The position numbers and the translations under genes were made by a program. From contig SDWI01000309.1 in the NCBI GenBank assembly GCA_009193005.1, positions 217,595-281,594 of the forward strand: a stretch of DNA of 64,000 nucleotides, given 5' to 3'. Below, in pieces: positions 45,516-58,276 of this stretch. Source of the DNA: Lamellibrachia luymesi (lineage: Eukaryota; Annelida; Polychaeta; Sabellida; Siboglinidae). Within the stretch, counting starts at the first letter, position 1, and every line of letters starts with the position of its first letter. Below the pieces are notes generated by a model, which saw nothing but the letters and a program-made list of their open reading frames with translations, was not told where the DNA came from and ran no database searches.

Positions 45516-45541
45516 TGACGTCACATCTACGTCATTTGACG
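45516..45541. promoter_or_regulatory. CRE-like motif cluster next to CBM20-like start codon
   Basis: TGACGTCA at 45516-45523 lies 4 bp upstream of the minus-strand ATG (45511), with two half sites (ACGTCA, TGACG) to 45541. So short a distance implies a very short 5' leader or a site inside the transcript. Confidence 0.35.
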
Positions 45542-45589
45542 GCGCGAGACGCGAGTTCATTCAAATACGCTCGAATGTATTTTTGTGTG

Positions 45590-45850
45590 TTTTTGCATCC
45601 CATAAATCCCCGACTGATCGTGTACGCTCGAGCCCCCGTTTTCAAAACCACGAGGACGGGCCTGTAGTAGGTGTGCATTGATAATTATATGTAGCAAATT
45701 CCCAAAGATGGTTTCGCGAGGTTCGAACGAACCCCCCTTTTGGAGATAATTTTTTTTATTGAAAATTTTTTCAGAAGTCATCCCAAAAATACCCGGCTAA
45801 TTGTGTACGCTCGAACCCCCCTCTTCAAAACCCGAGGACGGGCCTCCTAG
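45590..45850. repeat. Dispersed repeat, two tandem copies
   Basis: Copies at about 45597-45664 and 45779-45845 share CGACTGATCGTGTACGCTCG or a variant, AACCCCC, TTCAAAACC and CGAGGACGGGCC. They match 14560-14710. Confidence 0.7.
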
Positions 45851-46012
45851 TAGTTTCGGAGATAAACTAATCTTGTCACCTTAGCTTGTGCCAGTTTTTC
45901 GCGTAGGTCTGTATTATCAGTGTGATAATTTCGGCAACGTTTGAGGTATCGGCAGGCCAATGATAACTCTGTAAACTAATAGGTAGTCTATATCTAAAGC
46001 CTTGAAATATGT

Positions 46013-46160
46013 GCGTGCGTGCGTGCGTACTTGCGTGCGTGCTTGCGTGCGTGCTTGCGTGCGTACTTGCTTGCGTGCGTGCTTGCGTGCGTGCTTGCGT
46101 GCGTGCTTGCGTGCGTGCTTGCGTGCGTGCGTGCTTGCGTGCGTGTTTGCGTGCGTGTGT
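46013..46160. repeat. TGCG/TTGCGTGC compound microsatellite
   Basis: TGCG units alternate with CTTGCG, giving an 8-12-bp higher-order pattern. The open frames here (ARTQARTQ, ARKHARKH) are repeat artefacts. Confidence 0.93.
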
Positions 46161-47150
46161 GATATGTGAGATATTGTGAAAGTCTGAAAAATCACAGTTG
46201 CCAGATTTATGTAGGCTTACATGGTATCTGCACAATATTTAACGATTCACATGTCTGTATCACAGGCGATCGCTGTGTTATTTGGATTTTGGATGAAAAA
46301 TAGGGCCTACTGTAGGAGTAGTTATAGGGCCTAACCTCTCAATAACGAAAAACAAAATTTCCGATAGTAATCTACAAATACAAAATGTATCTTGTGAGAA
46401 CACTGTTTTACAGCTTAGGATGTGTATTTTTTAACATAAATAGTGTGTTCTTCCGAATACTCATTCAAACAAAAACATTACATACGCTACATAGGAAATT
46501 AACCTCGGGAGTTTTGCATTGAACATTTCTCGTATTTCCTGCATTGTTGGTAATTTTCTGAATCTGAAGATCCCACTGCAGTTGTTGTATGTGGGTGCAT
46601 CCATGGACTTATATTTAAATATATAAATATATGTCCATGGGTGATCACAGAAGCCGATCACGGCTGTTAATTTTTTTGTTAAAGGCAGCAGATGTTATAA
46701 TTAAGACGGCTGTATTAACGTGGCGTCAACCCTTGATGAAAGTGGACGATAAATTTAAGAAACATTGCGATTTTGTCCCTTGCAGAAACGGATTCTAATA
46801 ACAAGAATCTGCCAGGTTATTGAAGCACGTAGTCACGTGGCGTCTGGAACGTAAAACGTACGTCATCCGCCATTAACAAACAGTCCACGCAACCACGCAA
46901 CCGACACCGCATAACGACGACTTTATACAAGTAGGTATTGCGAGGTCTATACGACAGCGATATCTCACAGTTACAGTGAGATGGGGTATGGTCAAATGGC
47001 ATTTGGTTGTGAGTAAATTGTTAATTATAATATACTATAATAAGTAAACTAAATATAAAAATACTAGTATTTATACTACTGCGGCTTGGCAAAAGGGGAA
47101 CAGCTTTTCGCACAGCATTCAGCGCTGGATTGGTGATCGAGGTTCCACGG
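46161..47150. other. Gene-free stretch
   Basis: No supported gene. ATATTTAAATATATAAATAT near 46610 is a simple palindromic AT run flanked by inverted CCATGGAC/GTCCATGG. Confidence 0.45.
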
Positions 47151-47650
47151 CAATGTTAGCGATGCATGAGGCAATCGAGCAATCGATCGAGGTCCGCTAT
47201 CAACGAACCAAGGTCAACGGCGAGCGTTGCGGAGATATTGCTATAGTAGCGCACGGCGCACGAGGCGATCCTCGTTCATTCATAGAATGTGATCAAGCCA
47301 CCTCCATATGCGTGTCTTTATGGCTTTCACAACGTCAACAGATAGTGATGACGCTTCTTCGTGGGCAGAACGGGCTGCGGACATCCAGGCGTTGACTCCG
47401 TTCAGTGTTCTCTGAGCGGTCTCGTCAAAGTACCGACTTCCACAGCCATGGGTCATCGTTAACTGGACTGCAATCTCATGCAAGCGTGCCTTTATGCTTA
47501 TACTGTATAAGTCTAGCGTCTTTCTGTACACAGCACTACACCATAGCGAGGTAAATCTACTGACGGCGACATCTGTGTGATGTTTCACGTCTGCAGCGCT
47601 TGCATCGTTGCCTTGCGCCCGTGACCCGGGGTACTCGAAATTCACTACTG
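47150..47650 (-). pseudogene. LINE RT C-terminal remnant
   Basis: The minus strand encodes VAVSRFTSLWCSAVYRKTLD, LTMTHGCGSRYFDETAQRTL and IKTRIWRWLDHIL, as in the RT-to-C-terminal part of craTA/RTE-like LINEs. It has stops and lacks both ends. Confidence 0.7.
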
Positions 47651-47709
47651 CTTCGAGTGACTCGCCTCGAAGGGAAACTGTACTGAGTGTGGCTTGCTAT
47701 CAGTACCTC

Positions 47710-48210
47710 ACCTCACCTCACCTATCCTCTTCTGGCCCAGTGGCCCATAAGGCCGAAGTGCATCTCATCCAGCTCGCTCTGTCTGCTGCTACACGTCTGG
47801 CTTCGTTCCAGCTGTTCCACCCCTGTATGCGTCTTTCATTTTCAATAGTTGATCGCCATGTGTTCTTTGGTCGACCAACCTTTCTTCTACCTTCAGGCGT
47901 CCAGGTCAATGCCGTCTCACATTGGCTGTTCTTGTCCATTCGTAGGATATGTCCTACCCATTTCCACCTTCTTAACCTGACCTTGGTGCTGATTGTCTTC
48001 AATTTTGTTTTCGCAAGAATATCTCGATTTGATACAACATATGGCCATCGAATTTGTAGGATTCGTCTTTAGCACTTGAAAAAAAATGTATCTAACTTTC
48101 TGTTGTCTCCTTCGTTTATTTTCCATGTTTTACTTCCATACAACAACACTGGTTTAACAAGTGCGTTAAAAAGCCTCAATTTAGATCTCAATGTGTATAT
48201 ATTTGAACTC
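47710..48210 (-). pseudogene. Second LINE RT C-terminal remnant
   Basis: Minus-strand pieces SKLRLFNALVKPVLLYGSKT and then, in another frame, LRRWKWVGHILRMDKNSQ, ALTWTPEGRRKVGRPKNTWR and DRASWMRCTSALWATGPEED form the classic RTE-type C-terminal end. Confidence 0.8.
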
Positions 48211-50750
48211 CATATTTGGCATCGGCCGAGGGAGCCTGGCGAAGAGTAAATGGAACATTGTTCCACAATGTGGGGCAGCAACGGAGAAGGCTCTGTCCCC
48301 CAGCTGCGTCCTGGACAAGGACACCTCAAGCAGCAACTGGCTCTCTGAGCGAAGTGTCCTTCGTGGATTGTATTGTGTTAGCATGTCCTTTATGTGCGAT
48401 GGTCCCTCATTGTGTATGGCTTTATAAGTCAGTGTCAGCAGCTTAAACTGCACAGGGTACTTTACAGGCAGCCAATGCAATGTGAGAAGAACATGGTTGA
48501 TTGTGATCCCGCAGGAAGATACGTGACACAATGCGGACGGCAGTGTTCCGCACACGTTGTAGCTTCGCCAGCTGGCATGCGGGAAGAATATGCAATAGTC
48601 CATTCAGGTTGTCCAGCTTTGAAGTGACGAGCGCATGGGTGACTATCTGGGCTGTACTCACGCCCAGATATGTCCTTCCGAATATTCCGCAGATTGTAGT
48701 GGGTTGAACGACCCACCATGTCTACATGTGCCTGCAGCCCATATCTTGAGTGGTTCACTGCTCCAATATTCCTGGCTTTTGATATTGCCGGGATGACGCT
48801 CTCCCAGATGGAAATGTCTGTAACGGCTGCCTTGGTGAGCTGTCCTTTGGCACCAATCACAACAAACTCTGTTGCGCTGTCATTGTGTTGTCATTGAGAA
48901 GTTCGTAGCCACCCAGAACCTGACCTCAGCGATGCACCTATATCCATAGCGTCAAGCGCTGACTGTGGTGATCCAGGGTTAAAGGTGACCAGCAGTTGGC
49001 TGTCATCTGCATGCAGGTGAAACTCGATGCCGTGCCTCCAGCGGTAGAGTGTAGACACACAAAAGGATAGGCCCCAGCACAGAGCCCTGAGGTACTCCAA
49101 AGTCTGCTGACTGCTGGATGATGCCCCCTGGAGGACGACTGATTGCTTTCTGTTGGTGAGGTATGACCTGAACCAAGAGAGGGCTGTCCCTGTGATGCCC
49201 AGTCTAGTCTGCAGCCTAGAGAGGCGTACTGAATGATCCACCGTATCGAAAGCCGCAGACAGGTCGAAACGCACAAGGAGGGCACATTTCTTCATATCCA
49301 TGGCACGAAGCACATTGTCACTGACCCCGAGGAGCGCCGTTTCAGTAATGCTATGGTTCTTGTAGGCTGACTGGAGAATCTCGTGCAAGCGGTGTTCAGA
49401 CATAACGTTGTTCAGTCAACTTGCCACCGCACGTTCTATCAACTTGGAAGCGAATGACAGATTCGACACAAGTCGGAGGTTCGTTAGTTGCTCGGGATCA
49501 AGATTGTTCTTTTTCAACAGAGGAGTGACCAACGCCTCCTTCTATGAGTCGGATACATTCCCTGACCAACGCCTCCTTCTATGAGTCGGACACATTTCCT
49601 GACCAAGGCCTCCTTCTATGAGTCGGACACTTTCCCTGACCAAGGCCTCCTTCTATGAGTCGGATACATTCCCTGACCAAGGCCTCCTTCTATGAGTCGG
49701 ATACATTCCCTGACCAAGGCCTCCTTCAATGAGTCCAATATATTCCCTGATGACATGGAACTGTTTACAGTCTGAATCAGCGCCGGTAATAATACATCCA
49801 GATTGTCTTTCAGAAGCCAAGTCGGAAATGGATCTAAGATGCATGATTTTGATGGAGACTGTATGACCAACTTTCTGGTGTCAGTTTCTGAGGCAGGGGT
49901 GAATTCCGAAAAGCTGGAGGTGACGTCGTCATCATCCAATGAAGCCTGTAAACTTGTCCGCCATGTCATAGTTAGGGAGCGCGCTCGGAGTGCTGCGATG
50001 CGTTAGCCAATCAATGGTCTTGAAGACAGACTGGGCTTCAACCAAACGTTCAATGAAGTACTGTTTATTGGCACTGTCCTTCAGCCTGGCCCGTTCGCGA
50101 CGTTTGTCCCTGTAAATCTACAGATGCACCATTTCCTGGCAATTTCTCTCTGCTTTCCTGCGAATCAGCTTTGCCTCCAGGATGTCTGCAGTGTACCGAG
50201 CTGGCAGGGGTCGTATGACCACCATGCAAATTTGGGCTTGAGCATGCTTGTCGATGAGTTGTACCAGCACAGTGTTGTACTGCTGAATCAGGTCTGGGAC
50301 AAATGTCAAATGTAGGATTGCTCCTGACGATAACGAGGTCAAGTGTATGACCACGCCTGTGCCTGGCTGGTGACACATGCTGAGTCAGATAGTAGGAGTC
50401 ATCAGATCCAGGAAACTGGAAGCCTCGTTGTTGGTAAGATCGTCCACGTGGAAGTTGAAGTCACCCACGATGACCTGTCACCAGTGCGCACATTTTTGTC
50501 CACCATCTTGACAGATGTATCGTCATGCCTCGCTATGTGGGGAACGTTCGCGGGATGTCTGGGTACTTGTGGGTGAATCCCATCGAGTTTCGTTTTGTCC
50601 GTTCGTATATCCATTCTCCGATGATACCATCTAAGGAGCCTCGGGGGGAGACTTTCGAGTCCAATATTCTCATCGCCAGTAGTTCCGTTAAGCAAGGCTA
50701 CGTTGTCGACATACTAGCTCGAGTTTCCATAGACGACATTCGATGTTTGG
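48200..50750 (-). pseudogene. CR1/jockey (Rex-like) LINE ORF2, decayed
   Basis: On the minus strand, from 5' to 3': weak endonuclease traces (about 50.7-50.1 kb), SETDTRKLVIQSPSKSCILD (49.9 kb), the RT core with LLVRFDLSAAFDTVDHSVRL, GITGTALSWFRSYLTNRKQS and EFHLHADDSQLLVTFNPGSP (49.4-48.9 kb; YADD is HADD here), then VTHALVTSKLDNLNGLLHILP, LTLHWLPVKYPVQFKLLTLT and GDRAFSVAAP (48.6-48.3 kb). Frameshifts and a 37-bp minisatellite break it. Confidence 0.85.
49527..49748 (-). repeat. 37-bp minisatellite in LINE RT sequence
   Basis: Six units of GACCAAGGCCTCCTTCTATG plus AGTCGGATACATTCCCT. The last unit runs into normal LINE sequence (DSLKEALV codons). 37 is not a multiple of three, so each unit shifts the frame. 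Confidence 0.9.
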
Positions 50751-50867
50751 GATGGTGCTTACATCGATTCCTTCCCTAATATTAATATATCCGCCCGGCG
50801 TGAAACCATCGGAGATCCGACCCCGTAGACCAACCACAGGGAGAGGCATTCTCAACGGCACAACTTC

Positions 50868-51240
50868 CGGGGAGTCACTCTATAGTATACTGTGGATCCT
50901 AAGGGGAGTCGCTCTCGACGGTGTTATCTCCGGGGAGTCGCTCTCTACGGTGTTTCCTCCGGGGAGTCGCTCTCTACGGTGTTTCCTCCGGTGAGTCGCT
51001 CCCTACGGTGTTTCCTCCGGGGAGTCGCTCTCGACGGTGTTTCCCCCGGGGAGTCGCTCTCGACGGTGTTATCTCCGGGGAGTCGCTCCCTACGGTGTTT
51101 CCTCCGGTGAGTCGCTCCCTACGGTGTTTCCTCCGGGGAGTTACTCTCGACGGTGTTTCAACCGGGGAGTCGCTCTCTACGGTGATTCCTCCGGGGAGTC
51201 GCTCTCTACGGTGATTCCTCCGGGGAGTCACTCTCGACGG
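50868..51240. repeat. 30-bp minisatellite at LINE 5' side
   Basis: About 12 units of GGGGAGTCGCTCTCGACGGT plus GTTTCCTCCG. The 30-bp unit keeps frame, so open frames appear on both strands; not genes. Confidence 0.92.
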
Positions 51241-51439
51241 TACAGTCTATGGGGATCCGTTCTCGGCGGTCCAACGTCCGGAGAGGTTGTGTTGATGTCT
51301 TCGAGCGCAGACTCATTTGTGAGATACTAGCCCGATACTTGCAGTCACGGTTCGTCCTCAGTGTTGATATGTGAATGGCGGCATGTGTCCTGTTTGGTCT
51401 GCCAGAGCCTGCGCACGTTAGCGGCGGCGTCGCCGTCTC

Positions 51440-51710
51440 ACCACGGCCTCAGCTGCTCTTGTAGACTCAGCATCGGTAGCCGACGTGCTCCGCTCCCGTC
51501 CCACTGTTTACCGTCAACACCGGCAGCTCGAAGGTGTCGCTTCGTGCAGTCTGTGTAGTGGAAGCATGGTCGCCCAACGTTTCGCTCAGACTGCCGTAGC
51601 TCGCCATAGATCGCAGCTTTCGGCAGACTGTCCTCGTCCGTCCGTGCAACTTGGCCAGTCCAGTCTCGCCATGAGCATGGTCTCGATGCTCGGCATACAC
51701 GCACGCTGCA
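51440..51710 (-). pseudogene. LINE C-terminal remnant
   Basis: Minus-strand RTDEDSLPKAAIYGELRQSE, NVGRPCFHYTDCTKRHLRAA and GVDGKQW match the RT C-terminal tail of another RTE-like family (pattern LYGEL...GRP...C-K-D). Confidence 0.7.
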
Positions 51711-54700
51711 TATATAATTATTCTGTCTTAATCCGTTGGACGAAAAGATGCAGAAGATCCAACAGACATAGTATGGCTTTGAAGGTCATTGACTGCACCA
51801 GTGGGCACACGTTTTCTATCTCGTGTTGGCCAAATTCAAAGTCCCATCTAATGTACTTAGCTGTTAGCTGTGTGTGATAAATGGTTGTTTGTCACAGAAT
51901 AACCTACAAACAAACAAAACGGAGTCTTCGCACAAACAAATTATAGAAGTAAATTTACTTTTATGGACAACTGGGTCCTTTTTACCACTGACAGATTTAT
52001 GTGGTATTTTGAACAATGTTCAGTGCCCTCTAGGGATTTTGCTCCAGTAAATTGCCCTTTTATGGACAAATGCTCCCCTTTTTGCCACCGAGTTTCAGGA
52101 ACTTGGTCAACACAGGCAAGTTTAGCATTGGAAGAAATGTCAAAAAGAATCCATGTTAAAATTGGGTAAGATGCATTAGGCTGATGTCAATATGGGAAGA
52201 TGTCTATATGGTCCAACTTACACCATCTGCCCAACAATGACACTACTTTTTTTGGTGGTTAAAAGAGGGACATCCCCTTTATTAGTTGGTGGCATTCCTT
52301 GTTAGGCTGTCACAGAAAAGAGCCGAGAAGAAACTGGATGAAAGATTTCCAATCAAATGAACACATTTCTAAAAATGTAAAACCAAAACCAAATGCTTGA
52401 GAACGATACACTGGATGCGAATCTTTATTTATTGTCCAATCTTCACCACATGTTATGGAAAATACAGCCAAATTACACGACTTATGCAAGAATACAATAG
52501 TAAGACTGTACTATCAAATATTCTGACACCGCGTTTACATAACACTTTCAAACAAAGCTCAAGTCAACCATTAACCAAATGAAACCGATTGACAACATAA
52601 CTGTTTGTGCTGATCATACAAGTTATATTGTATGCATCCAAGATATATTTACAGCAATCAAACAAGATATCAAACCCTAAATGCCTCCAAGAAGGAAGAT
52701 ACCCACAGGACAATGTATGTATAACACATTTCTATTCTCACGCCCTGCTACATGAATATTTCCTCTGTTTTACCAGTAATTAAACATTTTAGATACACCA
52801 CTTAACTTCAGTTAAGAAACAATTTTATGAGGGTATGTGCAATAGGAGTTCGTCCCCACTGGCATCTACAACTGTGTTCTGTTGCCAATTCAACTTGCAA
52901 AGTTGTCCAATACAAAGGTTATCCTACTACCAATAAACGATAATATTTGGAAAATAAATTAATTACATAAAGGAGGTGCAGTAACTTCTATTTTATATGG
53001 CACATTATGCCCAAATTACATACAGTAATGTACACAAATGTGCATTCAGAAAGACAAGCAATCTTAAAATGTTTCAAATAGACGGGTTCATTTCACTAAG
53101 ACGAAGAGCTCATAAAGATGCATTAAATGAAAACAAATCCACCAAAAGCCCCAAAATGGGCAAAACAATTGGACAAGTTGTCAAAAATGCAATCTATTTA
53201 CTACATGAGCATTTTTATGTGGGATTCTTAGAGAAATGCATTTTCTGTTTCAATCTTGAGGTGCAATGAAATCAATGTTTAAGTTCAAAATCGTGTTTAT
53301 GAGCTCATAAGAATGTTGGTGAAATTGTGCCCAGAACTACATTTGACATAAAATATCTCAACCTGGCATAATTGACACACATAATGGTTGTGGAAGCAGC
53401 GAATAAGACTTGCCACTTTGTCACTATTTTCATCATCTTAATCATAATAATTCAAATGTTGCATAATCCTTACATGTTTAAAATAATTGGTAGATGTTAT
53501 AGCATAACAGTCAGTATTTTGTTCAGATACCAACAAAAGGGTGCTTAATTATGTGACATACTAAACCAATTATTCAGTTGTGATACTAACGCATGAGGCA
53601 TTCGCACAAGCTTCTGTAGCCGAGTGAACTGAGGCACTGAGGACTTAAAGAAATTATCAAAGTATTTAATGACGAAGAACATGTTTCAAACTGTAGTAGT
53701 GTATGTGTGTGTGTAATCATTACGTTTTCATAACGGCTCACCACAAAAGAAAACAAATATAAAATGCCAATACCTGGGAATACTATTCCCAGTATGCTGT
53801 AAGCTCATCAGCCTTGGCTGGCAATTGGTCTAGGAGAAGGAAACTCTGATTACGAACCACAGGCCATTTTGCCGGTTTCAAGTCCAAATAAAGTTGGGCA
53901 AGGGGCCAATCACCCCTTCCCATAAAATAATCATGATCATGTAAATCACAACAGCAACAGTTTAGTGGTCTTATGCAACAACTTGGTGCATAGAGGATAA
54001 CTAAGTAAATTGCCATAACATTCAGTATACATCATCAACATACACTCGTGATACAATTGTGGAGTTGCTACTCTGGGTACATATGCCATACTCCATCTTA
54101 CAAGCAGACCCACACATGCAGTGTCCAAACAGTTATAATTACAATTAATTAATACACTGCACTACCCTCAAAGGAAAGGTTCCAATTGGGCAATTGACCA
54201 ACTAAATTCACCAACATTCAAATTAATATCGTATGGAAACATAAAGCGAAACAGGTTACTTGTATTATATAAGATTATCTGTAGTAATGAACAACTGTAC
54301 ACCTGTCTGCTAGGGTAGGCTGTGGAACACTCGAATACAGTCGACATGTATCACTATGTCAAACAAGAACATAAGAGACAATAAAGAACACAAGAAACGA
54401 AATCTGTTGCCACGACTCACTTCCATTTGTTAAAACTTAAGTACTGGCTAAGGTAAGATACGTATTAAGTATCTTACCTTAAGATAAGAAAACTACTTCC
54501 AACTCATAATTTTAGAATCATACAAGTCCGCTTTGCAAACATCAAACAACGCATGATTTAGAAAAAACAAAGTGAATCATTATGTCAGTGAAAATGCTTC
54601 ATTTCAAAATGTGTTAATATTTTTGTATAGTAATCTAGGCACCCAAATACTACCAACATTTTGCCATCAGTGTGCACCTAGGGCGTGCCAAACCCATCGT

Positions 54701-55454
54701 GTACACACAGGTACAAGTGTACAAGCTGGTGCGTTCGCTGCATGCATGTTACCTTGGAAAATGTCTCCAATACTGCCTCATGACTAAACATCTTGACTGC
54801 ATTCACCTTTACAATGGCAACAAAATGATCTCTCTACAATTAACATACTACAACACAATATGTCAAAGCTGTTGCCTTCCACAATCACATGGAAACTGAT
54901 GTCAGATTTTCACCAAAAGAATCGGATTCACACCTTCAAAGAAACATGTCAATTTAATAGGAACTGTTTAAAATAATGATGCAAGAGGTGACTGTGTGTG
55001 TGTTTCAGTTACATGTTCAACTAAACTTGAAAGGACACATCTTTGTTCACAGAACATCATGCTTACGCAATCATTCTCCAATACAAGATGCAAGACAGAC
55101 GAGAGCTTGGTGAGGCCAGTATCAAGGGGTGCACTTTAGTTTTGTGGAGCGCACATAAGCCCTGCTGGTTCAGCTTGAAAACACAAGCATTGCAAGATAT
55201 ATAATTATGTTTTACTGATATGCTTTGAGAAATGTTAAAAGATAATAAGTTACGTTAGTGATTTTGGGCCTGGATCCAATCTTGCAATATCAGACATTTG
55301 ATGTTTGTTAAAATATTATAGTATCTGTTTGATCCATTGCGTCATCAGGACATTTTTCAAAGAATTACCTTTTGTTTACTTGGCAGCAATATAACAAACA
55401 TCTGTCTCTCATTTCCTGGCAGTACTAATTATGATCGCAAAATGCCATGTTTGT
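51711..55454. other. Gene-free, AT-rich stretch
   Basis: No exon-like frame or known repeat. One perfect palindrome, TAAGGTAAGATAC...GTATCTTACCTTA, lies at 54449-54481. The stretch could be downstream flank or a long 3' UTR of the minus-strand Tudor gene, but nothing proves this. Confidence 0.45.
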
Positions 55455-55770
55455 AAAGGTACATTCTTAAACAGCGCAGGATCCAGTCCTTGGGAGTGTT
55501 CAAAGCACTTTACACTTCACCCCCTGGCAGACCTGTTATTTTACACTTCACCCCCTGGCAGACCTGTTCATTCCAACACCATCTCAACTTCTTTGGGAAG
55601 CACATAGCCATGCTGTTATTACTGCACGAAGACTATTCGTTCACACATCAACCACTGTCTTTGCCCAGGTACTCATTTATACAGCCAAGTGAACTGGTAT
55701 TACTGGCGACTGTAAATTGTAAGAACCTTGGAATTTGTTTGCAATGTGTAGGGTCATGGCTCAATACCCG
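55455..55770 (-). repeat. tRNA-derived SINE body, minus orientation
   Basis: Contains, as read on the plus strand, GGTACATTCTTAAACAGCGC, a doubled TACACTTCACCCCCTGGCAG, and CTCATTTATACAGCCAAGTG. These match the SINE at 44420-44755 in reverse. A 32-bp internal piece is duplicated. Confidence 0.7.
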
Positions 55771-58276
55771 TTGACCAGGTGTTGCCAGTGAATAAGCACC
55801 CTAATCTGTTTGACAAGGGGTATGTGCACACACCTTCATCTGTGACATACCAAGTGGAATTATAGGATGCTTGAAGCATATATTACTGGTGTCACAATGT
55901 TAAATTCATAGAATCAATCGACTGAGCAAGATCATCAGATTTTTGTATGCAGAAAACATTGCGCAGGAGAATGGCATCAGTCTAGTGGAAATGGAAATGT
56001 TTCTAACTCTAAACCAACATTCAAGATATTTCATGGTTTGTTGCACTGCCACCTGGTGGTCAGGCAGGTGAACTTTCGGCCTGATGAAGACTGCAGGCAA
56101 GGCTGTAAAAATATCACATTGAACGAGTTTAAAATGTTTAGTTGTGACAAAGTTGGTCAACATTTAATTTTACCAACCATACGAAATTGTTCCAAGACAA
56201 TATTCAAGATACGCCAAGGATTTCTAAGACTTGGAAACCATCACTAAACATAGTAATTCAGTTTCACCCGTCATTGTTTTGTGTAGTGATGAGGTGGAAA
56301 TGTTATCTTAATCAGCCATGCAGTATCAAAGGAGGTGGTCAATAAATGATTGGCATCATTCAGTAAGATTGAGAGACATGCAATATATTCTATATATATA
56401 TATACAAGAACATATAAGAATTCAAAGGAAAAGGTTATTCTCAGAAAACATAGTCAGCAGAGTTATGTATATTCAAAGCATTCTCATGCAGTAGATTTTG
56501 TTGTCGCACACACACACATACTATGTGTCTGTTAATTAGTGTTATTATTTTAATAGTCAAGTATCAAGTCAGATATATGTTCTATGTGAATATTCTGCAT
56601 TTATTTCAAAGAGACCTTTCATGGTCAGTAGAATTTTATATAAAATGAATTAAAGAAATTACCAAAACAAAGCTGTTTTTAATATTTTACAACAGACGGC
56701 ATTATCTGTTTAAAAACTCCACCCAAGGAAGTAACAAAGCCTTTACAACAGATACCTTCCTGACAAGTGTAATTTGTGTGAACATGAGTTGTGTTTTTTA
56801 TATTTAACTTTCTGATCAGCATAATAAATTGTTAAGTCTGTATAAAGAAAAAGATGTTCAGAAATGTTCAATTACTATGAAAACAGGCAAATAATTTCTA
56901 TCCAGTAGTTTGTGGTGTATAGTTACATTATGCCAATCCATGCCTAGCGATAACCGATAGCATTTTTGAAATCTCATTTGAACTCTTCGCCCCCTCCGCA
57001 AGAATGGAACCAAGATCCTACAAGGGTCGCATAAAGCCGTTATCTCAAATATGATGTTATAGAATTAATTTCCCAGATGGGGAGTTGGCTCACCTTATCA
57101 GCATGTTGCAAATTCTTGCTTAACTTTAAGAAATTCAACAGCAGCATTCGTTAATTGTACGTATTTACTCAAACACACATTTTGCATGTACATTTTATGC
57201 AAGTAGTGAACCTACATTTTGAACATTAATGCATAATTATTTATCAAAATATGAAATAATAGATTAGTGATAATCCAGCACATTGATATTGCTTAATTCA
57301 GTCAAAATAAATATAGACTGTTTGTCTGCAATACTCTTTAATATTACTTAGATATTATTTGTCTCACAATTTTTTATATAAAGAGAGGAACTAGAAATGA
57401 TTTCCAGACGGGCTGATTTAGTAACATAAATTGAATACGCACCTAAGAAAAATGCAAAACAACAATGATATGCACCTTTCACAACTGTCCAGATGAACAG
57501 TTAAACTGCTGTCTCAGTTTGCTTCAAAACACATCACATCAATAAGAAAGTACATTTTGATTTCACAAGTAATCTTACTAATGCACAACGGACACTTCAA
57601 TCTTTTACAGTGCTCAAGTAATTAAAAGTGTTTAAGCTTTACTATTACTAAACAGGTTTGTTGATTTATGTGGAGCCACATTTAAATAATGTTTATAATT
57701 AATTTGCACTCTGCGACTTGTTTTCTGAGAATGAACCTTGTACATTTCACAGGCACATGCCTTCTAGATGAGTTTTGTCACTGTAGCAGTAGAACCAGGT
57801 ATGTCTGGCAGAAACGCTTCTACATCTTTATGCATGCTTAAAACATAATAATACGGATTCTGGTAAATTGTATAATGCCGATTCAAAACCACCTTGTCAG
57901 TGAACCTACTATATCACAATATCTAACACCAATTTTATTAGCATACAAAATACAATTTTTTTTACATTTCGGACAAGTTTGCTCAAACTTCAAAACATGC
58001 CCAATAAAAAATTATTACGATTCACAAAAAATAATCACAAATGAAAATGTGATGGCACAATTTTTTTCTCACAACTACCATTCTGTATTTTGCATACAAT
58101 TGTAAACAGAAGTCATGCAACTCAGAAATTGTGGACAAATTTCTCCAACAAAACCACAAACAATTTATTTAAACACCTTAAATGCAACTCATATCACTAT
58201 TTAGTTATCAGCCGAGTCAAGATCAGTGTGCCATTTTTGGCTTAGTAGTGTTATGCCCAACTTACAGATATAAATT
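55771..58276. other. Gene-free stretch
   Basis: AT-rich. No supported coding or repeat feature. Confidence 0.45.

Noticed and set aside
47608..48072. Plus-strand frame of 154 codons
   Set aside because: Antisense shadow of a LINE C-terminal remnant whose minus-strand motifs are clear.
50892..51330. SRSLRCFLRGVAL-type repeat proteins on both strands
   Set aside because: Artefacts of the 30-bp minisatellite.
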